Positions 44,601-51,953 of a DNA stretch of 64,000 nucleotides are shown here, piece by piece (the first letter of the stretch is position 1; each line of letters starts with the position of its first letter). The stretch comes from Heliocidaris tuberculata (Eukaryota; Echinodermata; Echinoidea; Camarodonta; Echinometridae). A program made the position numbers and the translations under genes. The DNA lies in NCBI GenBank assembly GCA_025618425.1, contig CM046846.1, positions 368,778-432,777 of the forward strand. The letters run 5' to 3'. The notes beneath the pieces are model-generated. The model worked only from the letters and a program-made list of their open reading frames with translations. It was not told where the DNA came from and did not search any database.

Positions 44601-47600
44601 TTATTGATCAAGGTGTCAAATTAAAGGCAACATGATGGGCTACAATTGGAGTATCTTTGATTTAATCTAGAGTAAATGATGGTGTTTTCAGGCGGGAGGA
44701 GAATTCGGCCAGTACGGCGTATGCATGGCAAAAATCACTTAAAAATGCATAGCATGAGAGCATATCACATATCACACACATACAATACATACCAAAGTCA
44801 CAGGGGAACCGCAGTTGCAATGAAAAAAATATCCATAAATATCACATTTTAGCGATGTAAGTCCCGCTACCCTAATCTAAAAATTCCATGTCTACGCGTG
44901 TCCGTAAGGAAAATGGGCTCCAAAACTGAGCTGTATTTCAAGAAATTTTCGGTTTTAGATCGGGATTTTTCGTATGTCGCAAGCTCAAAAATCTCCAATC
45001 ACATGTTGCAGTCAAAGATGGTGCGTGAGACACACACGCGATATCTCCGTTGGTCTTGAGATTTCAATTCTGATACCGCGGGAGCAGTTTTACGCCGGGT
45101 TTTACGCCGGGGGAGCTCCGGCGTTGGACGCCGGCTCGGGCTACTGGGACTTTGGATCAGCGGGCGAATGCACGGCATGCGCGGGCGCTCCCTATTGACT
45201 TTGTACACGCGGCCAAAAACTGATCTGCTAGGCCGAAAACTGCCTCCAAGACAGGGTAAATGAAAATGAATATTACCATGGCAATTCTTGATTTTCTTCC
45301 TGGATTATTTTATGGCTAAAATAGTAACAATATTTGCTCTCATGATTTGAGTAAGAAGTGAAAATAAATATGAAATAAAGAGTAAAAAAATAGGATTTGT
45401 CTTAAGTGGCCGAATTTCCCCCCCCCCCCCCCTTTACTCTATATGTATTGATTGCAATAATAATAGGGTTGACTCACATTACATATGCTCTCTGGTTATA
45501 AAGAATATCTAAACCATCATCAGTGATTGAATATAGGGTATGAATTTAGGTAATAGATATACCCTTTATCCAGATGAGCAGGCAGCTGAAGAAACCGCAC
45601 GAGATCTGTTTTGCCTCCACAATGTAATTTTGTTAATGAGCATTTCTGTGCGTGAAAGAAAATAAACAACAATTTGTATTGGGTGGAAATTGTTGAATAT
45701 TGATCTTTATAGCAAGATCTGATGTCTCTTGGTAATCGGGCCAGTTTCTCAGAACCCTCTTAAATCGGAAGTTCTTGGACATCCCACAGAAACACATGTT
45801 ACGGAAGTAGCACATATTTCAGGGGGATGTTCACAAACTCAGGCTTTTGACAGTTTGAAGAAACTCTCCCCAGGTTGCAGAGTTAGCATGAATCCAGCTT
45901 GTAGTAGTAAATAGCATAAATGGGATAGGTTATAGTGATTTTCAGGCAGAACAAAAGTACCATTAGTGAAAAGTGAAGTTAACTTTGTGTCATGATTGTA
46001 CAGACTACCTATCTCTTACTTTTGAACATTGAGATTGAAGATATGTATGTACTCCCTATGCCTCTGACTGAAATTTATTTATTTTTGTTTAAATCTCATT
46101 TTCATTTATCCTCAGGTAACAAAATGATTGAAAGCCAGCATTTCACATCTACCTCGTATGATACTACGAGTCGTCGTCGTTCTTACGAACTGACGAATCC
46201 GCGCACGTGCGCAAATACGCGCTTTGGAGAAAATGGTTTTACGAATCGTCGAATCGTGTTTGAATGGGCAGTGCTTCCTTATTCCGTATTAATATACACA
46301 ATAATATACCCCATTTCAAAATGAAAGTCATAAGCTTTCTTTTGATGTATATATCGATCCATGAAATTATGCAACGAAAGCAAATTCCGTTATCTAAGAA
46401 CACCTATTAAAATCTATATACTCGTTTCCCGCCAATTCACGTTTCTGCGCAACGCGCACGGATTTGTCAGTTCGTAAAAACGACGACAAAGTATCATACC
46501 CAGTTTGGAGAAGATTTGATTTATAATTAAATTTCTTTTACCAGAATGATATTGAAGCAGAAACCAACTACCTGAATTGAGGCAAAATCTTGTTTAAAAA
46601 ACAGCAAATGTTAAAGTGTATGTAATCTGTATATTCTCTTGATTTTTTTATTCTAGATATTGAGACAACATCCAGAGAAGATAGTACATGCAAGGAGAAT
46701 TTAATTGCTCTTCTCACAGCTTGTTCAGTAAGTATCAATTAATCATCAATCCATTGAAAATGTAACTGGGAGAAAAGAGAGTGAAATATTAAAGGAGGGG
46801 ATGGGAAGATATGATATACGTATATGTCTATAGTTTTACTTGCACATTATAGTTCACAACCTTTTTAATTTGATTTGATAAGATGGAACACTAAATTGAA
46901 TTTCAAATTGCTATCCAATTAAGGAAATCAAAGTGGTAACAGGTGAAATTAAAGACATCATTTTTTTTTGAAAATCAGCTTTTTTTTGTGAATTGAAATG
47001 AGAAGGATTTAAAGAGCATCCAAACTTTGTAAAAAGCTGATTTGTACAAAAGCAGAAAAATTAGACAAACAGGATGGAGAAATTTTGAAAGAAATCGGAC
47101 AAAGAATTTAAAGTTACAAATGTTTGAAAAATGAAATCACTACATCTATGCGAATATCAAATTGGCAATTTGGTGAATCAATGTGATGTATTCATGGTCA
47201 ACCCTCCCATTTGTCATGCACAAAAATATTAAATTCGGTTTTATCCTGAGGGCCTTTTCCCTCCGGGCAATACTCAAGATATATTGTGGATAGCACATTG
47301 TTATAGGTCCTCCAAAAAGAAAAGATCGTACAAGGTTACACATTTTTAAAAAAATTGAAATTTTAGTAATTATGTGTGTTGGAGCGCATGGGAAAGTTGA
47401 CCACCACTACATCACAGTGATTGTACCGATTCGGCCAATTTGAAAGTCCCATGTGCATATTGATTACAACTTCTTATTGTTTTTCTGATTTTGTTCAAAC
47501 TTTCACCAATCTACTTCTGATTTTTCTGCTTTCACACAAATCGAATTATTACAAAGGTTGGATTGCCATTTAAAGGATTATATTAGGGTACAATTACAAT

Positions 47601-47853
47601 TGTAGCCAAGTTGAAATCATTCTGTAGTGCAATTAGCGATACGACTTACAGATAGTACAATATAATATGTCATCATGTTTTACTTTTAGTATTTAATTAT
47701 TAAAATGTTACTGTATGAAATTTGAATGCAGGCTTTCCTGGACAGTGGCCTATTAAAGGAGAGGTTAGACAATGATACGCTGGATGCTGTCCATGTTCTC
47801 TCCAACAAGCAAGCTTTTGCCCAGAGATATGTTCGACTCAAAACAAAACTCTA
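29613..47853 (+). CDS. THOC2: THOC2 (THO complex subunit 2), N-terminal six coding exons
   Basis: Joined exons 29613-29677, 39450-39517, 43199-43290, 43686-43737, 46657-46727 and 47732-47853 give 156 codons plus two bases, with phase-consistent GT-AG junctions. The product aligns along its whole length with the start of metazoan THOC2: CKSWEKSGRNEF, LKFCR, LYDLIDQTIKGTLK, SSILVDVFNI, LLKERLD and RLKTKLY. THOC2 is the ~1,600-residue scaffold of the nuclear THO/TREX complex, which couples transcription and processing to mRNA export. ATG at 29613 is chosen because it is the first ATG after an NRF1-type site, sits in a good context (CAACATGG) and aligns with the usual N-terminus. The next exon (expected to start by completing Tyr) was not found before 64000. 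Introns are 0.4-9.8 kb and full of mobile elements. Confidence 0.9.
32966..33259 (-). mobile_element. tRNA-derived SINE, minus strand
   Basis: Read on the minus strand, the head (about 33259-33180) resembles a tRNA with the B-box-like stretch GGTTTGAGTCC. The conserved body (about 33175-33100) carries the inverse complement of CCTGGGTGGAGAG. The tail (about 33040-32966) has AGCGCAATATAATAATG and a (TTA)n run. The same body is seen at 48.1 kb and the same type of tail at 63.9 kb, so this is a family in this genome. Confidence 0.7.
33538..33640. mobile_element. pogo-like MITE, diverged
   Basis: CAGTGGAAACTTG at the left, preceded by TA, and GAGTTTCCACT at the right. The interior has TTATA and GATATGACAAGG motifs shared with the copy at 35845. 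Confidence 0.65.
34330..36105 (+). repeat. Pair of ~0.4-kb diverged direct repeats
   Basis: Copy 1 (about 34330-34720) and copy 2 (about 35545-36105 including an inserted MITE) align along their length. Examples are AAGAGCAATCCTTTTTAGGG against AAGAGCAATCCCTTTCAGGG, and AAAGCTCACAAAT in both. Neither copy has coding capacity. Confidence 0.8.
35845..36019. mobile_element. pogo-like MITE with TA target duplication
   Basis: CAGTGGAACCTCCTTATAA at the left and TTATAATGAGGTTCCACTG at the right form the terminal repeat. TA lies on both sides. It interrupts the second copy of the local direct repeat, whose first copy is an empty site. A partial third relative lies near 36610-36680. Confidence 0.82.
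36928..36986. other. 59-bp imperfect hairpin
   Basis: ATCAGGGTATCTCATAAG pairs with the inverse complement of CTTGTGAGGTACCCTGAT, with ATGGCT/AGCCAT nearer the loop. The stem is about 27 bp with a small loop. It could be a pre-miRNA-like structure or a tiny MITE; expression is unknown. Confidence 0.5.
37998..38058. repeat. 12-bp minisatellite, five units
   Basis: The units AAGCATAACATC, AAGCATAACATC, CAGCATACCGTC, CAGCATACCGTC and CAGCATATCGTC occur in tandem. The 12-bp length keeps any reading frame open, which explains the ORF over it. Confidence 0.85.
38866..38927. other. ~60-bp hairpin
   Basis: TTTCTCAATGCTGCAAGAATT and GAATTCTTGCAGCGTGAGAAA are inverse complements with one or two mismatches around a ~10-nt loop. 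There is no coding potential. Confidence 0.5.
39450..39517 (+). CDS. THOC2: THOC2 exon 2 (68 nt)
   Basis: The acceptor has a strong pyrimidine tract (TTGCATCTTCCTCTCTTAG) and the donor is CATG|GTAAGT. The length of 68 nt fits the 2-to-1 phase needed between exons 1 and 3. It completes Phe, then reads LKFCRSRITEASDD, where LKFCR matches the LHLCR-type segment of vertebrate THOC2. The rest is poorly conserved, as expected here. A weaker downstream acceptor (CTGCCGCAG at 39460-39468) would also keep frame but lose LKFCR. Confidence 0.78.
40367..40542. mobile_element. Foldback repeat with GGGGCGAAGCCCC core
   Basis: CAAATATACCAAGC at the left and the inverse complement at GCTTGGTATATTTG on the right bound ~80-bp imperfect arms (TAGTGGAAATTAT / ATAATTTCCACTA). 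They meet at a CCGAGGGGCGAAGCCCCGAGG core, so the segment can form a long hairpin. Confidence 0.75.
40608..40763 (-). pseudogene. 51-codon fragment resembling a DUF3504/Crypton-type N-terminus
   Basis: On the minus strand, ATG at 40763 in a strong context (AACATGG) opens a frame reading MAASEEVRF, then DSSNTKKVFKFGLVVFREFC, ending at TGA 40608. The S-x-NTKK...FREF pattern resembles the start of the Crypton-derived recombinase-like domain seen in ZMYM/KCTD1-type and transposon proteins. The rest of the domain is absent, and the foldback at 40367-40542 follows directly. It is most likely a non-autonomous derivative of a Crypton-like element. The family call is tentative. Confidence 0.4.
41002..41899. 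mobile_element. TIR element, CTGTATAAGC ends, long copy
   Basis: CTGTATAAGCTGTTATTTTC at the left and its inverse complement (GAAAATAACAGCTTATACAG) at the right, with TA on both sides. Several CGCGAAAAT/ATTTTCGCG repeats lie just inside each end. No transposase ORF. Confidence 0.85.
42352..42637. mobile_element. TIR element, CTGTATAAGC ends, short copy
   Basis: Same termini as the copy at 41002 (CTGTATAAGCTGAAATTTTC and GAAAATAGCTTATACAG) with TA flanks, but only 286 bp long and with TTTCGTGA/TTCGTGAAA variants of the subterminal repeats. Confidence 0.83.
43199..43290 (+). CDS. THOC2: THOC2 exon 3
   Basis: The acceptor is CTTTTTGCAG and the donor is ATCGTG|GTGAGT. After completing one codon it encodes 30 residues, LSKGLYDLIDQTIKGTLKQD onward, matching the ALYELSYHVIKGTLKHE region of vertebrate THOC2. 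Confidence 0.9.
43686..43737 (+). CDS. THOC2: THOC2 exon 4 (52 nt)
   Basis: The acceptor is TTTTTTTCTAG and the donor is CAAAG|GTTAGT. It encodes DIHPGVSSILVDVFNIK and ends one base into an Asp codon. It corresponds to the MPSILADVF segment of vertebrate THOC2. Confidence 0.88.
43758..43971. mobile_element. MITE with 9-bp target duplication and internal TTAGGG repeats
   Basis: AGAACTATT at 43749-43757 is repeated exactly at 43972-43980. The element starts GGTGACACGACATTTGCTCC and ends with the inverse complement of GGTTCCATGACATTTGCTCC. Inside are about six TTAGGG/TTTAGG units (43867-43916). The 9-bp duplication suggests a Mutator-like mobilising enzyme. It sits 20 bp past the donor of THOC2 exon 4. 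Confidence 0.88.
44692..45431. mobile_element. Possible TIR element
   Basis: GGAGAATTCGGCCA near 44697-44710 and TGGCCGAATTTCCCC near 45408-45422 are inverse complements over about 11-14 bp, next to a poly-C run. The interior is GC-richer in part (45060-45200) and has no convincing gene. Confidence 0.35.
46156..46499. mobile_element. Foldback element, GTATGATACT ends
   Basis: GTATGATACT...GTCGTCGTCGTT...TTACGAACTGACGAATCCG at the left is matched by the inverse complement at the right (CGGATTTGTCAGTTCGTAA...AGTATCATAC). The arms are ~55 bp and there is no ORF. Confidence 0.8.
46657..46727 (+). CDS. THOC2: THOC2 exon 5
   Basis: The acceptor is TTTTTTATTCTAG and the donor is TGTTCA|GTAAGT. It completes Asp and reads IETTSREDSTCKENLIALLT; DIET and the hydrophobic LIALLTAC match the corresponding THOC2 stretch. 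Confidence 0.87.
47732..47853 (+). CDS. THOC2: THOC2 exon 6
   Basis: The acceptor is TTTGAATGCAG and the donor is CTCTA|GTGAGT. Its 40 codons include LLKERLDNDTLDAV and AFAQRYVRLKTKLY, the best-conserved block in this part of THOC2 (vertebrate KERLDPETLE and KTKLFYKQ). It ends two bases into a Tyr codon. Confidence 0.92.
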
Positions 47854-48059
47854 GTGAGTAGTTAGATGAAAGTTCATGGTTAAAAGAAAAATGAAATTGT
47901 AAATCTGATGTAATCCCATTCTTCGGCCTATTGCATGTAAATTGGTTAACAATTCTAAATTGAAAGCTCATGTTGAAAGTGTATACTGTACACAAAATCT
48001 GGAGGTCGTGGATGTGGAGTATAGTAATAATCCATTTTTTGTAATGCACGTTCGTGACA

Positions 48060-48211
48060 TACTGTCTCCAAGCGCTTTCAATGGCTTTGGAATATTTATT
48101 TACTAATTCACCGTGCATTCCAAGGAATATATGTCCTGTCAGGTACCCTTTTTACCCCTGGGTGGAGAGTGATAACAGTAGGTAAAATGCCTTGTCTAAG
48201 GACACGTGGAA
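48060..48211 (-). mobile_element. SINE copy, truncated by the assembly gap
   Basis: TCAGGTACCC...CCCTGGGTGGAGAGTG...TGCCTTGTCTAAGGACA matches the body of the SINE at 32.97-33.26 kb in the same orientation. It is cut by the N run at 48212. Confidence 0.65.
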
Positions 48212-48711
48212 NNNNNNNNNNNNNNNNNNNNNNNNNNNNNNNNNNNNNNNNNNNNNNNNNNNNNNNNNNNNNNNNNNNNNNNNNNNNNNNNNNNNNNNNN
48301 NNNNNNNNNNNNNNNNNNNNNNNNNNNNNNNNNNNNNNNNNNNNNNNNNNNNNNNNNNNNNNNNNNNNNNNNNNNNNNNNNNNNNNNNNNNNNNNNNNNN
48401 NNNNNNNNNNNNNNNNNNNNNNNNNNNNNNNNNNNNNNNNNNNNNNNNNNNNNNNNNNNNNNNNNNNNNNNNNNNNNNNNNNNNNNNNNNNNNNNNNNNN
48501 NNNNNNNNNNNNNNNNNNNNNNNNNNNNNNNNNNNNNNNNNNNNNNNNNNNNNNNNNNNNNNNNNNNNNNNNNNNNNNNNNNNNNNNNNNNNNNNNNNNN
48601 NNNNNNNNNNNNNNNNNNNNNNNNNNNNNNNNNNNNNNNNNNNNNNNNNNNNNNNNNNNNNNNNNNNNNNNNNNNNNNNNNNNNNNNNNNNNNNNNNNNN
48701 NNNNNNNNNNN
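48212..48711. other. Assembly gap, exactly 500 N
   Basis: All bases are N. The round size suggests a placeholder of unknown true length. The ORFs translated as X across it are artefacts. The missing sequence should include the downstream end of DIRS-B. Confidence 0.98.
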
Positions 48712-48782
48712 TTAGCCTACCATACACCGCCTCCGTCCCCCGGGTTGCCGTATGAAACCCGTCACTGCCATGACACTTCCTC
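48712..48782 (+). repeat. DIRS-B inverted terminal repeat, gap-side copy
   Basis: TAGCCTACCATACACCGCCT through GACACTTCCTCC is the inverse complement of 55145-55215. The outer part of the element is lost in the gap. Confidence 0.85.
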
Positions 48783-48865
48783 CGAAACCACACACCAAGA
48801 GAGCACCCGCAACCAGGACACGCAGACATGTCGCAACTGCGAGGCGAGGGGTAGGAGGGGGGGAC

Positions 48866-48966
48866 ACAGATAGGTGGTCGTATGTACCTCGTAGATAAGA
48901 GGATCACTCCTGATCCTCATGATCTACTATCAGTACATCCGACCACCTATCTGTTACAGTATGCTA
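48866..48966 (-). repeat. DIRS-B internal complementary region
   Basis: Bases 48923-48966 (TCTACTATCAGTACATCCGA to AGTATGCTA) are the inverse complement of the element's 5' terminus at 55264-55307. Bases 48866-48919 should match the other terminus, now in the gap. The junction triplet is TGA at 48920-48922. Confidence 0.85.
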
Positions 48967-49023
48967 GACCGACACGGACTCAGCGGGAGGCTTGGCTGCG
49001 TCTAGCGGTGAAGGAGCGGTGTA

Positions 49024-50041
49024 TTAGCGGGACTGAGAGGCCGACAGTAGCGCTGCTCGAGAAAACGAGGGTACTGCGGCGGGGATGTCCCGGAGATAAA
49101 AGGAGATGAAGGAATTCGGGGAGCGCCAATAAGCTGCCTTCTGAATCTCCTCTACGGACACGCCGTTGAACAGAGCCCAAGATGCGCTGATCCCCTGGCA
49201 TCGTGTGCACGGGGCGACACGCCAGGCGAGAGGGCATCGGGGCCGGCCGCACGAATGGCGGCAACGATCCACTTCGAGATAGTATCTCTCGAAGCCGGTG
49301 AAAAAGGCTCTTTCGTAATCACGAAAAGCTGATCACCAGAACGGCGTTCCTTAGTGCGCGCCCAATAATACTTGAGAGCGCGCACCGGACACCAGACTTT
49401 ATCCTCCGTCACCGACGAGAGGGTGGACAGCGGTTGGATAAAAATCTCAACCGGTTGGGAGCTGGCAGTCTGGTTCTTCGCCACATAGGACGGGTTGGGA
49501 ATGAGGCGCACCCCCGCGCGTTCCCAACGGACATGCCCCGGCGCCGCCCGACAGTGCGTGCAAGGCACTGCGACGCTGGCCGGAGGCAATCGCCAAGAGG
49601 AAGACCGCTTTAATGGTTACATCTCTAAGCGAGGCCTCAGCGAGGGGCTCAAAAGGCGCCCTGGCAAGGGCCTCCAGCACCCGAGGGAGACTCCACGACG
49701 GGAGCAATCTCCTAGTCGGGGGGCGCTCCAGGAAAAAAGCGCGGACCAGGCCGGTCAGGGAGGGGGCAGTAGAGACACTGGCCCCATCCGCGAACCCAGC
49801 GTGGATAACGGCAATTGCCGAACGGTAGCCACGGATGGTCGAGACAGTCAGGCCCTTATCGAAAAGGGAAATCAGAAAGTCTGCGACATCCCTTAGAGGT
49901 GCAGAACGGGGATCCACCCCGTGTGATTCGCACCAGCTAAAGTATCCAGCCAAACGGGAATTATAAGATTCCCGGGTGGACTCCCGTCGGCTGCGAGCGA
50001 CGAAGGTCGCAGCCCGCTCTGAAAGGCCCGCCTGAGCTCCA
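49024..50041 (-). pseudogene. DIRS-B tyrosine recombinase, two frame changes
   Basis: From GLSERAATFVARSRRESTR the frame is open to about 49570 and includes the Arg of ASGQRRSALHAL. It shifts there, reads HVRWERAGVRLIPNPSYVAK to PRAHDAR, then shifts back near 49215 to read SASWALFNG and FWRSPNSF-type YWRSPNSFISFYLRD with the Tyr, stopping at 49024. The two shifts cancel. All tetrad residues are still visible, but split over two frames. The upstream frame, open from 50895, overlaps RT/RNase H. Confidence 0.83.
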
Positions 50042-51953
50042 GATTCCCTGACAATGGCCAGGCAGTCAGGTGGAGCGTGGCCGGTCGGGGGTGCAGAGTC
50101 CCCGACACTGGCTGGGAGATCAGGTCCGGACGAGCGGGAAGGAGCCTCGGATTCCCCACCAGTAGGCCCGTCAACTCGAGGAACCACGTCCTCTTGGGCC
50201 ACCACGGGGCTATGAGGAGGAGAGTTGCTTGGTCCTGCCTCACCTTCCGCAGAACGCGGGGAATGAGGGCGAATGGCGGAAACGCATAACCCCGGAATCC
50301 CTTCCACGGGAAGGAGAAGGCGTCCATCCGCCAGGCTGCCGGGTCCTGCACCCTCGTGCAGTACATCGGCAGCCGTGCGTTCAACTCCGAGGCAAACAGA
50401 TCCACATCTAGTGGGGGAAGCTGGCGCACCAGCAGATGCATGACCTGCGGGTGGAGCGTCCACTCCGAGGGGAGAACCCGGCCCCGGGACAAGAAGTCTG
50501 CGATCAGATTGTCCCGGCCCGGAATGTACGACGCAACGGGGAAGACCCCCATGCGTCGGCACCACCTCCACAGCTCCGCCGCTAGGGCGTTCAGGCGCGT
50601 GGAATGGGTGCCCCCCTGTTTGTTGATATATGCTGCAACGGTGATGTTGTCCGTGCGTATCAACACAGCCCGGCCGCGGATCAGCGGCAGAAAGTGGAGG
50701 AGTGACAAGGCAACAGCCTGAAACTCCAGCACATTGATATGTGGGAGGGTGGCCGAGAGGCACCAGTCCCCATATGCATGCAGGCCCTGACAGTGTCCGC
50801 CCCATCCCATGTGGGAGGCATCGGTGGTCACTGTGATGGAGGGCTGCGGGGGCTGCAGGGGGTTGCCCCTGATCAGAAACTCCGGGCGGCCCCACCGCCA
50901 GAGGAGAAGGCGGGCGGCCGGAGGTAGCGGCACAGGCCTCGTCAGGGGGTCCCGTGACGGGCGGTAGTGCTTGAGAAGATGGATCTGTAGCGGGCGCATG
51001 TGCAGCCGGCAGTCCGGCAGCACATCGACCAAGCTCGCCAGGAACCCTAGGAACTGAAGCCAGGTCCTGGCTGGCACCCGCCGCCTTAGCCGAAGACGGC
51101 GGGCGGCGCCCGTAATCGTCGATACCCGCTCGGGCTGGGACGTGCCAGTTGCCGGGGGATATCGATCACCGCACCCAGGAAGGTCGGGCACTGCGTGGGC
51201 ACGAGCTCCGACTTCTCCCAGTTTACGAGGAACCCCAGGTCTTGCACTGTTCTCAACAAAAAAGCCAACTGGCGGGAGAGCAGGACCTGGGAGCTGGCTA
51301 CCAGCAGCCAGTCGTCCAGGTAGCAAAAGACCCGCAGGCCTTGCTGCCGGAGGAAGGCCGCCACGCACGATACAAGCCTGGTGAAAAGGCGTGGTGCGGG
51401 CTTCAGGCCGAAGGGTAGGGCGCGGAAGCGGTACACGTTTCCCCCGAACGCGAAGCCCAGCAGATCTCTGGAGGCTGGGGCGATGGGGACGTGATGATAG
51501 GCATCCTTCAGATCTATAGATACTGCCCAATCGCCTGGCTTGAGGCACGGGAGTATGGAAGCCAGGGTCTCCATACGGAAGTGCTCCGTATTGATGTGTC
51601 GGTTGATTCTCTTGAGATTTAGAATCAAGCGGAACTTCCCCGAGCGCTTGGGGACAAGGAATATGGGGGAAAGGCATAACCGCGGATGATCGCGGGTCCT
51701 TTCCACCGCCCCCTTCGCAAGCAAGGCGGCGATCTCGGCCGCCATGGCTCGACGCAGAAGCGGAGACATGCGAGGGGATGGAAGACGGACGACGCCTCCG
51801 GGCAGGGGGGTGGCTAACTCGACGGAGAAGCCACCGCCGACAACGGAGAGAACGAAGGCGTCGTCCGTTATGGCCGCCCAGGCCAGCTGGAAGGCCTGAA
51901 GGCGGCCGCCCACCCCGGAGGGGGGGCCCTGAAGCGCTCGGGGCAAGGAGTCA
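49893..51953 (-). pseudogene. DIRS-B reverse transcriptase / RNase H / Dam-like ORF
   Basis: Open in the +1 frame from the gag TGA (51953-51951). The RT reads SPIFLVPKRSGKFRLILN, SIDLKDAYHHVPI, ALPFGLKPAPRLFT and CYLDDWLLVA. After LARPSP (about 51135) a one-base loss moves the frame, which resumes ERVSTITGAARRL. The RNase H keeps its acidic residues (TTDASHMGWGG, NVLEFQA, RTDNITVAAYINKQGG, LIADFLSRG). The Dam-like region reads DVDLFASELNARLP to GYAFPPFALIPRVL. It ends at 49893 within the recombinase overlap. Confidence 0.85.

Noticed and set aside
48152..48907. Long ORFs across the gap
   Set aside because: They consist mainly of X residues translated from Ns; the ends belong to the DIRS-B repeat and a SINE.
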